A stretch of 64,000 nt of DNA from Phlebiopsis flavidoalba (GCA_035772785.1 JAOCPU010000020.1:1-64000), one strand, 5' to 3'; shown: positions 1 to 15,942, counted from the stretch's first letter. The notes: a model not told the origin generated them from the sequence alone. Made by a program: numbers and translations.

Positions 1-2430
1 TATTCTAGTCCCTACATAGACCTAAAGTACATGTGATGCATCCATTATCCATCCAGACCCTTGGTTGATGCGAACCGTCGCGTTGTGGCGCGAGCTTTTG
101 TGGCGCAGTGGAACGCGCTTAAGTGAGCGCCTGAGACTTGGTGTCGAATATGAACGAAAATGAAAGGAAATTGACTAATAGGGCATAATCTGTGACAAAC
201 TGCAGTTAATTATATATAAAAAGTGTAACTCTTTCTTTAAAGTATGTAATGTTTGCTTAGATGAGATGTATTCAAAATTAAGTAGTATAAGTCTCTGTAT
301 ACTAGCAAAAGCCAATATAGCTGTCCTAAAAATATTCTAAATTTGCTTCTTTGAAGTATTTTCAGTCATAATGAAGTTTAGCCCTTTTACTGCTTTTTGT
401 GGAAAGACTTTTGCTAATATAGTGAACTCTATGGCACTGTCTCAAGAAATTTTATATTTCTCGCAAGTCAAAAGCTGCCTAGTCTAATGGAGGAATATAT
501 CTAAATATGCTTCAGAAACTTATGGATACTATGTCTCATGCTCAGAAATACAATAAAACTTATAATTTGTGAATGTCTCAGTTATTGTCTATTGCAAATA
601 TATTGTGCCCTAAGCCTCTGTGCTGGAGTCTTCTGAACTCTGAGTCTTGCTCATTGTGAGTCTATCTAAGCTCCCTTTACATCTTTTATCCCATAACAAT
701 TATTGTCAAGGTAAACAATTATTTTGGAATATTTAGCTATGCTCATAGCAACAAATGCATATTTTAAACTGCCTGTTAGCCAGTGGCAAAAATGCCTCAC
801 CCTGGATTGAGCCTGCTTGATAAACAGTCAAGATGAGCTATTTTAGCTAGCCAATGGGAGTTCTGGAATATCCAGCAGATTGGTAAGCTTTTGTGGGAAT
901 ATTGGTAATAGCTGACAATTTCTTGTTCATGCCTCACAAAGCATTCCCTTTGTCCACTCTTTCTGTTTTATACATTACTTACATAATGATTATTGCATAT
1001 GATGTCTACTATAGACTCATGTTTGCAGTTGCAAACAAAAGTAATGCAGTTGGGCTCTAAGCATTTGAAGGAACAATAGCTTATAAACTTGGTTAAATTT
1101 CAAGGGATGCTCATAAAATTCGTAAATTGCAACATATACAACATGTATATGTAGTATTTTATCACAATGTCATTTTACCATATATAGCAGGTACTCATGA
1201 GATAAAACTGAACATTTTTTTACTTTTGAGTATAATAAAGAATAGCTGGTGAGAGTTAAAATAAAATGGCAGTTGTGAATTCACATTTACCAGAGTTTTA
1301 CCACATACAGTCACTGACAAAAATGTGTCACACTTGGATATTCAGCATTTAAAGAATATATTGTAAGACATTTATATGAGCAACTACAGATAAAAGCAAT
1401 TCTTTTTATAGAATACTATGGTAATGAAATTCTTCTATCATTTTCAACATTTACATATATACCATATATGGCAGCTATGATGGTATAATAAACAAATACA
1501 TTAAAACTGCACTGATGAAAGATTTCTTTATTACACCATCAAAGAAAAAGATATGCATTATACGTACTATTGATAAAATAGCTTGATCTATGAGTAATTG
1601 TATAAAAAGCATATATAGTATGTATTTGATATCATCAGTGAATAAATATTGATTCTTTCTGTTATAGCTATATGTGAAATACCATTAAATTGATATTGGC
1701 TGCAATAGAGTATGTGGTAACATTTGATTTTTGTCAGCTATAAAAAATTGAACACAGGATGTGTAAGAAAAAAAAGGCAGGTATACTATTGTAAAGTGTG
1801 CCAAGTTACAAATAAAATCCCATTTTGACCTTGCTAGCTCTAAATGATTGTGGCTATAATATATAGCTAGCTATAGTAAGCTTTACAATGCACCATATAT
1901 ATAGTATGGATATGATATTAAGGTATTTTTCAATATCAATGTTTAAATGCAAAATATTTTTATTACGGTCTAATAAAAGAATCTCTGATAAGAGCAAATT
2001 TAGTGGATTTGCTCATTATCCAATGGCTATTACTACTTATGGTATATGTGTGTATATCAAAAATAGTTCTTCATGCTATTCTATGCAATCTCCATTATAG
2101 TTATGTAACAGCTATTTTTATGGATATCTTATTCAAAATTTCTTTGAGTGCTCAATATCTAAATGTGACACACTTTTGTCAGTTACTGTATATACAAAAA
2201 ACAATACTATACTCTATTATAATTATGAATGTTTGTCTTTCTATCCAAATACTTTTAAACAAGATAAAAAGAGTGATTTGATTATTTTAATTTTGCTATA
2301 TCAACCTTTTTTAGTGTATATAACTTGGTCTAAAAATCTTTTTTCACCAAAAGCAAAGTATATTGTTATTATATGATATTTCTAATATAATAGCATTACT
2401 TTATTTTGAATAACATTTGGGGCCATATTT
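1..2430. other. AT-rich gene-free stretch
   Basis: This stretch is strikingly richer in A and T than the rest of the window and has no open frame longer than about 90 codons. I see no splice-bounded coding pattern or recognisable protein on either strand. The frequent short ATATAT, TTTTA and AAAAA words explain the small spurious frames. It could be an AT-rich isochore, decayed transposon DNA or pericentromeric sequence. Base composition changes between about 3.0 and 3.3 kb, where GC content rises. Confidence 0.6.
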
Positions 2431-2473
2431 TTAAACTCTATAATAATGTAGCCAACAATGTCATAAAGATAAT

Positions 2474-3045
2474 GACATTCTAGGCCATGCTATCAAAAGT
2501 AACAATATTATAGGTAACATTATTAATTATCTCAATGACATTTCAGACTACGTTATTGATCAGCCCAATAATATTTCAGACTACATTGTTAAAAACTACA
2601 AACATTGTGGGCAGCATTGTTAATCAGCCTAATAACATTCCAGAGACACATATTGTTGAAGACTACGACATTGTGGGCAGCATTGTTAATAAGGCCAATA
2701 ATATTCCAGACCACATTGTTAATCAGCCTAATGATATTTCAGGCTATCTTGTTAAAAGCTACAATATTATGGACTAGAATGTTATAGACTGAAAAATATT
2801 CCAGACCAAATTGTCAAAGTTTTATAACATCATGGTCAGTAATATTATAGAGTAAACAACATTCTAGACTATATTTTCAAAAGCTATAACATTGTGGACA
2901 ACAGTGTTATAACTCTAACAACATTCCAGACCATAATGTTAAAAGGTATGACATTATAAAACAGCATTGTGATCAATTGAACAACATTTTAGACCATATT
3001 TTTCAATAGGCTACATTGACATTATAAGCTCAATGTCATTTATTG
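2474..3045. repeat. Degenerate ~63-bp tandem repeat
   Basis: About nine imperfect copies follow one another. Each begins with a version of AGACYAYATTGTTAA and ends with AACATTCC, and spacings between successive starts are 62-66 bases. Two units are only 33 bases long, which shows that the 63-base unit is itself made of two related halves (a TTGTTAA half and a CATTGTTAATCAGCC half). A short in-frame peptide with repeated NNIP and VGSIVN words runs through it, but this is a by-product of the repeat. Divergence between copies is considerable, so the array is old. Confidence 0.75.
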
Positions 3046-4027
3046 ATAAACATGCCCCCCAAGTCTGATGAATGTTAAGCCACTTTTATAGCCAATGTTT
3101 GACATTTCTGGCTACCACTACTGGCCTAGACCTGTGAGGAAATCCTTCACTTCTGTGCTCCACACTGTGTAGTTCTCGGCGCCAGCCAAAGGGTCAATGC
3201 AAAACAAAGACGGAACTGTGCCACTGTCGGTGGATGACATTCTGATAAGTCAAATCTAGTGTACAGTCAGTGCAAGGCTGGAAAGTAAGTCCCCTCCACG
3301 CAATGGCAGGGCTTTATAACCTGTAAATAAATACATTTGTATCTAGTGTAGAGTACAAATGAGTAATAAACAAGTTGAACAACATGGGTAAGCATGGCAA
3401 CATGAGTATGAGCAACAGAGACAGAGAGCCAAAGGCTCAAATGTCTGGTTTATATACTCTAGGATATGGAAACATACAGAAAATCATAGAAATATCTAGA
3501 ATAATACTACATAGCATCAAACACCCTAAACATCAGCCAAAACATGCTTATACCTTCTTACCAAAGATATTGCATGGCGTACACCCACACGCATGGGAGT
3601 GTTGCACCCCTATTCCCAGTATGGGAACATTAGGCACTGATGTGCCCATCATGCACATGTTGGGCATCACTCCGCCTCAACAGTAGTCCTAACATCAAAT
3701 AGCACATTCATGGCAATATTTAGCACTCCTAGAATGTTAGCACCTCAGTAGAACTGAAGAGAGGCGCTGAGCGGAGTGGCACCACTATTCATACTGCTGG
3801 GCAGCAGTCAGATGGCGAAATGATCAAATCTCTAGGAGAACTAGTCAGAAAATTGAGAAAAATGCACTTAATGATCTTTTATTCTAATTTATGTACACTA
3901 GATCCAAGTTTGAAGGGCCAGGAGAGCAGGACCTTCGTGAAAGCAGTGTATAGGACAGCGAGAGTGGGCTCAAGGTGCGAGCATGACGATCATGTGCACA
4001 CAATGTAGCTGGTTGTGATCCAAATGC
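3046..4027. other. Non-coding transition region
   Basis: No gene is recognisable. The longest open frame (103 codons on the plus strand from 3375) has low-complexity Met/Asn/Gly-rich sequence and no family resemblance. GC content rises here compared with the preceding AT-rich DNA. Confidence 0.4.
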
Positions 4028-4236
4028 ACCAGACCCTTAGGACAACCAGGAAACGTCCATTTTTTTTCGATGTCTGATTTGCCGGCTGAAAGCTTTGTGC
4101 TTTCAGAGTCCGGGGTGCGGAATGGAACGAGACTACCAGACCCTTAGGACAACTGGCAAACGTCCGTTTTTTGATGTCTGATTTGCCGGCCGAAAGCCTT
4201 GTGCTTTTGGAGTCTGGTGCGGGATGGAAACAAGAC
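4028..4236. repeat. 107-bp tandem duplication
   Basis: Two adjacent copies (4028-4134 and 4135-4236) both start ACCAGACCCTTAGGACAAC and share the core GATGTCTGATTTGCCGGC and a closing GGATGG/GGAATGG-AC-AGAC block. They differ by scattered substitutions and a shorter T-run in the second copy. Each unit contains a small inverted repeat (GAAAGC...GCTTTC in copy one). It abuts the left end of the following transposon-like element. Confidence 0.8.
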
Positions 4237-4261
4237 TAGCTGTGTAGCAGCAGCGCTGATA

Positions 4262-6267
4262 CAGTTAATTACCGGCCAATGAGACACCTCCACCCACTGA
4301 TACACTAGCCTTTATATGACAAAAGAAATACTTGAAATATCGAGAAAATTTGTAATAGTATGAGGAATGCACTGAACTTTCATGTTTTGAAAGCACAATG
4401 TGCAAACAGCAAAGGAGTTACGAGAAGCAAGCCAAAAGGTGGGTTTTTTCAAAATTTAACAAAGACACTTTGATTTTTTTGCGCTCTGCATATTGCATTC
4501 AGCTCATCGGAAACTTTGTATAATGATTTGAAACAGTACTGGGAAGTCATTCCACTTATATTTGTATTGTTAATCCCTTCATATCATGCATACCGACGGC
4601 ATCCGGAGGCAGGAGGTGAGGATGGGTTGGGGGCGCCTTGATGGTGACGAAGAGTGGAAGTAGAGGCAACTGGACGCTGAGTGCCATCAGGGGCCACGTT
4701 TTTTGATTGATCGAGCTGCCATATACGGGTGTATCATAGAGTGGTACACCTTCTTTTCACATCATTTTGTCCGGCATCGTTCTGGCAGAGTAGAAACATT
4801 TCCATTCCACCCTATTGGATGACTTCCTGTAAGGATTTACAGATGTTCTAAATGCTGTATTTCTAAATCTCGTTGAGGCGGAGCTTAAATCTGGATCCTG
4901 GCCAATCTGAGGCAAGGATAATGTAGAGCAGGGGTTGGGAAACCCTTGGAGGGTTAAGAGTAAGGGTATTGAGGGTAAGGGTTTAAGGGTAGGCAAAATC
5001 TGACCCTTGAACCCTTGAGAGAGGAAGGGTTGTGCTATTAAGGCATGTAAAGTAGCTATATTGGTGCTAAATAGCTTTTAAAATCACTTCTGCATCATAT
5101 ATGGACACTGTTTAACATGAGTAGCATGAATTTATAGTGATACTTTTCATTTTCTAAGCATTCATACTCAGTAACCCTTGTACCCTTACCTAACCCTTAT
5201 CCTTAGGCAAGGGTAAAGGTTTTGGAGGGTAAGGGTAAGGGTTAGGCCTCGGAGATGGAGGGTTGACCCTTGCTCTTCACTAGGCAAGGACACCATCAGC
5301 ACAAAGATCACACGGTCATTTACAGACGCGACGTGCATAGGCGTGTGTTCCTGAGAACATTTACAGCTGTCGGAGTAGGCGCCGAGCAGGAGGACTCTGG
5401 AAGAGCGTCATCACCGATCTCTCCCCATCGTACATTGCCCATGTTTTCCACTTTCTAGGCATATTGGGGCTCCAAGGTAGCAACTATATGCATCTAGAGT
5501 TGAAGTAGAACGCATGTACAAAAATTTGCCAAAAAACTTGAAATGTCACCTGGCACCTGCACTCGAAGGTTTGGGCTCACTGGCAAAAAAGCCTTCCGGC
5601 CACGGCATAGACAGGTGTCCTAACGAGCTCTATGAGTCAAATTCCGTGTTTGTAAGAAAAACATGGCTTACCTTAGGTGCTGTGCAGCTATATATGATAC
5701 AATGGGCTCTTGACAGGCTCGTTTACCTTGTAGACGGTACACAGCACTAGTGCAGACTGCACCGTTTGTGCGCATTCTTCACGCAATCACGTCATCTTTT
5801 CTTTTCGGGACAGGCTGAGATATGGATGTAAAATGAACTTTTGTGAGGGGCCCCCGCCCGACACGTAAATTCAGCGACAATAAGGCTTTTACAGACATGG
5901 ATGGTCTGTAAAATGCACATGGACGATGACAGGATCTTGATCCGTCAAGACATACCTAAATGTGATGACATCTACCACGCGATGGGTCTAGCAACATCAA
6001 GTGGCATCTCGGCTTGAGGGAAATTTCGGACCCCGACGACATGCCGGACACTGCCGTTTCAATCTCAGCCCATCACCGAGGCTTTTCCTGAAAATACAGC
6101 ATTTAGAACGTCTGTAAATCCTTACGGGAAGTCATCCATTATATTTACAGAGGTACTAGATACATATCCCAATCTTGCTATATAGAAATGTTCCCAATCG
6201 GATGCCCACACGTTGCACGGCGCGGAGAGCTCCAAAATTGGGTGTATCAGTGGCCGGTTATTGACTG
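4262..6267. mobile_element. Tc1/mariner-type non-autonomous element
   Basis: The ends form an imperfect terminal inverted repeat of about 27 bases. The left end reads CAGTTAATTACCGGCCA and the right end, reverse-complemented, reads CAGTCAATAACCGGCCA; about 23 of 27 positions match. Both ends are bordered by TA (4260-4261 and 6268-6269), the target duplication of the Tc1/mariner superfamily, whose ends often start CAGT. A second inverted pair lies inside (4817-4862 against 6092-6137, 44 of 46 matching). No DDE transposase is recognisable, so the element appears non-autonomous, or a nest of more than one element. The family call rests on the ends alone. Confidence 0.6.
4927..5275. repeat. Telomere-like AAGGGT/ACCCTT word cluster
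   Basis: Within the preceding element, two clusters (about 4927-5035 and 5170-5275) are dense in AGGGTT, AAGGGT and their complements, in both orientations, separated by about 130 bases of ordinary DNA. The words resemble but do not equal the fungal telomere repeat TTAGGG, and spacing is irregular. Confidence 0.55.
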
Positions 6268-6344
6268 TACCTGACAAGTGACTGCATACTACAAGCGCAA
6301 CAGCAAGCGCCTAAGTCGGCTGATAGCGCCTATTTTGTCCATCG

Positions 6345-7516
6345 CACTGCGGAGAGATCACGATGAATCCGCCGGATTCATGGTAGACGCACGCTAGACG
6401 CTGAAACAATGCGTCTCCCATGTTTCGTCATGATAAATCGCAGTATAAATGAGAGAAAAATATTCAATGAATCTAACAATAGAGCGCACGGATAAATTTA
6501 AAAGAACATGTGCTGTATCCTTTGACTGGCATATAGAATGATCCTGTTAGAGACAGTATAAAGATATCTGACCGCTTTTCTGGGGGCAAATGCAGGGAGA
6601 TATTCTAAAATAAATTTGCTAGCATGTAGATACTTTGAAGAAATAGCCAGCAGTTATAGGGTGAAATATTTGATGCAATGCTGAATGAATATTTCTCACC
6701 ATCCTCTTGACTATTCACTGTGTAATTACTGTGGATTTTTGTGGGGGGATCTGTTGAATTAATCCACAGGGTACAATTTGACTGTGGTGTGAAGAGTGTT
6801 TCAATACTTTTTCCCAGCTCATGCATTTATAAATGTTCTAGTGGATGTTAGTTGGAGGGATTTGAAAGGTATAGTGCATATTCATTGGGAATAAATCCGC
6901 TATCAAGATGTATCTGCCAGATATGGCCCTAATTTGATCATTTATCTGACAGATACATCTTAATGGCGGATTTATTCTAAATAAATATGCGCTATATTTT
7001 CAAAATCTCTCTCACCAATATTCACTGTGGCCTTGATAAATGCATGGACTAGAAAAATATTGAGATGCTCTCCACAGCATAATCAAAATATATCCTGCAG
7101 ATTTATTTATAAGATCTCCCCACAAAATCCACAGTGATTACACAGGAAATAGTCATGAGAATGGTAAGAACCATTCATTCGGCATGCATCAAATATACCC
7201 CATATAACTGCTGGCTATCTTTTGAAATGATCTGCATGCTAGCAAATTTATTCAAAATATCTCCCTGCATTTGCCCCCAGAAAAGCGGTCAGATATCTTT
7301 GTACTGTCTCTAACAGGATCATTCTATATGCCAGTCAAAGGATACAGCACATGTTCTTTTAAATTTATCCGTGCGCTCTATTGTTAGATTCATTGCATAT
7401 TTTTCTCTCATTTATACTGCGATTTTATCATGACGAAACATGGGAGACGCATTGTTTCAGCGTCTAGCGTGCGTCTACCATGAATCCGGCAGATTCATCG
7501 TAATTTCTCCGCAGTG
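6345..7516. mobile_element. Long-hairpin CACTA-type element
   Basis: The element opens with CACTGCGGAGA and closes with its complement TCTCCGCAGTG, and both flanks are TCG (6342-6344 and 7517-7519). CACTG-type ends with a 3-bp duplication are the hallmark of the CACTA/EnSpm superfamily. The inverted repeat is not confined to the ends. Nearly the whole 1,172 bases fold back on themselves, with arms of over 500 bases meeting around 6930 near paired copies of AGATGTATCTG and GCGGATTTATTC. No transposase is encoded, so it is a foldback or MITE-like derivative. The arms differ by scattered substitutions and small indels. It ends 45 bases upstream of the RPC2 start codon. Confidence 0.82.
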
Positions 7517-7561
7517 TCGTCCAGGACGAGGCGCTCATTGTGTGTGTCTGTTCCGCCTACT

Positions 7562-11876
<4,315 letters not shown>

Positions 11877-12562
11877 GCGCGGCCGAAGCAAAAGGCACCT
11901 CGGCCATAGATGTATCACTTAATTCGGTATCCAGTATTAGAAATCCCCTGTATTTTTTTAGGGCTCGTGTCTTGCTACTGCAGCTGTAACGCGCTCGATC
12001 CGAGGTTGTCGCTTCCAGGTTCAATTCATCATCGTCCCCCCACCGGGCGTATTGCTGGGCCGTCTGCCCCATGCGTGCCTCCTCGTGCGACTGGCAGGAT
12101 GCGCAGTTAGACTCTTGCTGACCGAGCCACCGAGGCAGTAGGGTCGTGAGAGCGGCGGTGATAGACGTGTCCAAGGGGGACGCACACCGGAACTGTATCT
12201 GGGACCCTCATGTCCGTGGAGAGACTTGGATCGAGGCTGTCCGCGGCGCGAGGCGGAGGCGAGCCGCGTCGCGCTGCGCTGCGTCAGGCAGGACATTCTG
12301 GCTGAGGGGTGTGAGCGGCGAAGTCCGACGAGAGGTTGGAACAACGCGAGTGCAAAGCCGCGCTATGCGACCACGCGACGACAGGGGCTGCCGAAAGCGG
12401 ACGAGGAGCGTTCCAAGCGAGTCGGGCGGGGCGGGCCGGGGCAACGCGCGGCAGGACGCAGCTGGGGCCGAGGCAGGGGGCGCCGCGCGACGCTTGGAGC
12501 TGCCGCCACACCCACTGTTCTACTCACGCCACCGCACACGCGCACCAACAGGCAGGACCAGG
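11877..12562. other. Intergenic, GC-rich promoter region of UBC7
   Basis: No gene is recognisable. The first part is the presumed 3' end of RPC2. The second half is very GC-rich, which produces long overlapping open frames on both strands with low-complexity Arg/Ala/Gly composition. One of these runs through the introns of the following gene and is not real. Confidence 0.5.
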
Positions 12563-13507
12563 ATGGGCTCACGGGCGACGGCGCTGCGCAGGCTGATGGA
12601 CCGAGTACAAGCAACTGACGTCCCAAGGCACGCCCGCGCGCGCCGCGCTTCTCCCCTCTTCTCCCTCTCCCGCGCTGACGCTGCGCTACGGACTCGACAG
12701 GCTCGCCCGACGGCATGTTCGAGGCCGGTGCGTGCGCCGCCCTCGCCGCCGCCGCGCTCGCTGACGCTGACCCCGCCAGGGCCCATATCCGAGGCGGACT
12801 TCTTCACCTGGGAGGCCCTCATCATGGGCCCCAAGGACACGCCCTTTGAGGGCGGCGTCTTCGCCGCCAAGCTCACCTTCGTTTGCGTCCTCCTTCTCCT
12901 CCTCTCGCGCGCACCCCCCGCCGACGACGACTGCGCCGCCGCTGCGCGCGCCCAGCCGTCCGACTACCCGCTGTCGCCCTTCAAGATGAAATTCGAGCCG
13001 CCGCTCTTCCACCCGAACAGTGCGCCCTCTAGTGTGTGTGTTGGATGCCGCGACTGACCGATGGCCGCGCGCGCGCGCAGTCTACGCGGGACGGGACGGT
13101 GTGCATCTCGATCCTGCACACGCCGGGCGACGACCCGACGATGTACGAGCAGGCGAGCGAGCGCTGGAGCCCGGTGCAGAGCGTCGAGAAGGTCATCTTG
13201 AGCGTCATCTCGATGCTCGCAGGTGTTCGCGCCCGTTCCCCTACTCTCCGCTCCACTTTCCGCCCTTCTCTGCCTTTCCAGCTTTCTGGTCCCTTCTCTG
13301 CGCGCCTCGGGCCACCGCTGACGCGCGCGATCTGCAGAGCCGAATCTCGAGAGTGGCGCGAACATCGACTGCTGCAAGCTCTATAGGGATAATAGGGCGG
13401 TGCGCATTGACAGTGCGGAACTGTACTTCCTACTAAACTGTCTGGTTGCCATTTAGGAGTACGAGCGGATCGTGCGCGAATCGGTCAAGGAACAGCTCGG
13501 GCTGTGA
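12563..13507 (+). CDS. UBC7: Ubiquitin-conjugating enzyme E2 Ubc7/UBE2G type
   Basis: An E2 of the Ubc7/UBE2G2 class, which works with ER-membrane E3 ligases to ubiquitinate misfolded proteins (ERAD). Exons read in order: ATALRRLM...[70 protein letters not shown], then [20 protein letters not shown] with the catalytic Cys in VCISILH. The acidic-loop insertion typical of Ubc7 ([20 protein letters not shown]) follows, then [37 protein letters not shown] and the end [11 protein letters not shown]. Introns are short; one spans 13020-13080. The first intron appears to start GC instead of GT. One-base errors lie near 12598 and 13090. The gene converges on ALO1, with 277 bases between stops. Confidence 0.92.
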
Positions 13508-13784
13508 CGTGGGATGTGCAAAACGTTCATGAGCACAGTGTATTCAATTCTCTAGGTTTCTCGGGGGGCATATACGAGCCCTGTAGAGTGTACAAAAACT
13601 ATAAACAAGAGGGGAAAAATACAAGATGTTGATAACGTAGGGGCAAATACAAGAGTGACCTAGTGCATTACATCCGACCCATATCGTCGCCAATATGAAG
13701 ACATTAAGATAACAACCACGCTACAAGAAGGGGGAGATGGAGCACGAGCACGAATAATATGCGATAAACAGGGCACGTCTGGGA

Positions 13785-15526
13785 CTACTGCACGGGTGCA
13801 GGACGCCTGGATGCGCTTTTAAACACGCGGGCGTCGTAGCGCGGGCCGGTCTTGTCAAAAAGGTGGCGCTCGACGTACTCGTTGCGGAAGAGGCCCGCGG
13901 GGTCGACGTCTTCGAGCACGCGCACAAAGTCGTCGAAGCGGGGGTATAGCCTGCGCAGGTCGTCCCGGCGGAGCGGGTGCGACTTGGCCCAATGCGGCCG
14001 GCCTTCGTGGCGTGCGAGAATCGCCTCGAAGCGTGCACAACAGTTTCCGGTACGGCACGTTGAGTCCATACGGCCTGAGGGTCGTCAGTGTGCTTGTGTG
14101 TGGGGGAAGGGGAGGGGAACACGCACTTGTATTGGATGATGCCGATCCAGGTCGTGCGTTGGCCGTTGCTCGGGCTCAGCCAGATGTCGTCCGCGCCCGT
14201 CCGAGAAGCGGATCTCGAGTGGAAAGTGCGGGCGGAGGCCGTTGGGGTCTGCGTGCTCCTCCTCGAGCCAGTCGCGGAGCTCACGCAGGCATGCCTTGGT
14301 GTGCGTGTATGGGATCGCCCACTCGGTCGTGAACTGCGGGTACTGGGGGCGGGTCAGCCGCGTTCTCATAGACATTGAGAAGAGTGATTACCTTGCAGTC
14401 GAGATTGAATACGCGCCAGCTGTCGTCGACGGTGACGGTCGTGTCATGGTCGAGCCAGGCGCTGAGACGGCATATCCACGGGTTCAGCCAGAGCAGTAGC
14501 GGCCCAGGAAGAACAGGAATTGAATGAGGTGGAAACCGACGAGCGAGTGCCAGAGGAAGCTCGGCATGCGACGAATGGGCTGGGTGTGGGTCAGCGTGGG
14601 ACGCGCATCGGGAGCAAATGCAGACTGACCTCGCTGGTCCTGTCCGCCGAGCTGACGCGCACGACGTCGGCCTGGGGGAACCACCAGAGACGCACGTGCT
14701 CCGAGGCGTTGGCGATGCGATCAAGGTCGTTGATGACGGCGTTGAACGGCACCGACTCCTGGGTCTCCTTGAGGCGGAAGGCGGGGCCGACCTCGAGCTG
14801 GATCTGGAGGATGAGGCCGGTGCTGCCGAGGCCGCAGAGCGACGCGAGAAAGAGGTCCGGGCGGTGGGCGCGGGAGCAGCGCACGCCGGGAGCCGTCGGC
14901 GAGCAGGAGCGTGAGGGCCTGGACGTGGGTGAGATGACCTTGAAGCGCATGCCGGTGCCGTGGGTGGCGGTGGTGACGACGCCGGCGAGGGTCTGGTCCG
15001 GAGATGGAGCCGAGGTTGACCATGGGCGAGGCCGTGGGCGGCGAGGGCGGCGTGCCAGCGCGCTGGAGGACGAATTGCCGCCCTGGGCTGACGACATAGC
15101 GCTTTTCGGCGTTGATCTGCGGCGGGAGGGCGGCGTCAGCACGTGCGACGACATGGGCCCGGAACGGCGCGTGGGAAAAAGCGCCGGAGATTGCCCCGGG
15201 CGTCATGGCGCAAGATAACGGCAGAAGGCGTCTGACGGACCTCGATGATGCGCGAAAGCGACTCCGTTCGCAGCATGAAGCCCGACGTGCACGCGAGGTC
15301 GCTCGGGCTGTGGCCCACACCCACCGCGCGCACGCGCGCCCCTCGCGGGCGGGCGAGCTCGAGCACGAGCCCGCACTCGGCCTCGGTCGTGGGCACAAAC
15401 ACGCGCTGCGGCGTGCACTCGTAGGAGAGGCCCCAGTTGACGAAGCGCGCGCGTGGGGGGCTGGCATGAGGGCACGGTGATGGGCGCGAGCTGGCGGCGG
15501 AGGTCGTCGTCGGAGAGCACAGACAT
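13785..15526 (-). CDS. ALO1: D-arabinono-1,4-lactone oxidase
   Basis: A FAD-linked sugar-lactone oxidase that carries out the last step of D-erythroascorbate synthesis, normally at the mitochondrial outer membrane. The N-terminus (MSVLSDDDLRRQL, start at 15526) leads into RFVNWGLSYECTPQRVFVPT, then the FAD-binding part VGVGHSPSDLACTSGFML. In this family the conserved His before SPSD carries the covalent flavin (known of the family, not shown here). Further matches are DQTLAGVVTTATHGTG, LCGLGSTGLILQIQLEV, ADVVRVSSADRT, TEWAIPYTHTKACLRELRDW, GRPHWAKSHPL and the ending FRNEYVERHLFDK, the usual C-terminus of ALO. The frame is shifted several times; short introns are present. Start choice is supported by a TATA box 59 bases upstream. 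Confidence 0.92.
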
Positions 15527-15584
15527 GGTGTGCGGGAGGATGAGGGCAACGGTGAGCAGCAGCAGTCCGACATGGCTCGCGAGG

Positions 15585-15591
15585 CTTTATA
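15585..15591 (-). promoter_or_regulatory. TATA box of ALO1
   Basis: On the minus strand this reads TATAAAG, 59 bases before the ALO1 start codon, a normal spacing for a fungal core promoter with a short 5' leader. Confidence 0.5.
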
Positions 15592-15942
15592 GGTTTTTTG
15601 GCTGATGTTGCGAAAACCAGCCGCCGCACGATCGAAATCGATTGCTCAGGCCCACGGCGGATTCAGACTTCGGCTGTCCCCGACAAACCTACCAGGGCGA
15701 TCTCCGGCACCCAGAGCCGGCGCTTCCCCTCGCGGCTTTACCGGTCGCTCTCCAGTATTCCTGATCCCTCGCAGCGGCCCATGCTAGCGTGCGCACATGC
15801 ATCATATGATGTCCAGATAGATCACAAAAATAATAACAAGTCGTCCCTCGCCAAACACCGCATCCCCCACCGGAGCCCTCGTCGCGTCGACCACCTCCCC
15901 GGCCAGCCCCTCCCGTGCCGCGCCCCAGGCACCCACGGCCCC

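Noticed and set aside
2535..2787. Small repeat-containing protein (NNIP/VGSIVN repeats)
   Set aside because: The peptide repeat follows from the DNA tandem repeat; two frames are open and there is no start context or conservation signal.
4927..5275. A true telomere or chromosome end
   Set aside because: Words are irregular, in both orientations, and flanked by unique DNA and a gene-bearing region; no uniform TTAGGG array is present.
12146..13057. 303-codon plus-strand frame
   Set aside because: It crosses the UBC7 introns and its GC-rich promoter in the wrong frame; the Ubc7 exons explain the conserved parts.
14721..15629. 302-codon minus-strand frame, Arg/Pro/His-rich
   Set aside because: It is an out-of-frame shadow of ALO1 caused by high GC content; the FAD-binding residues are in another frame.
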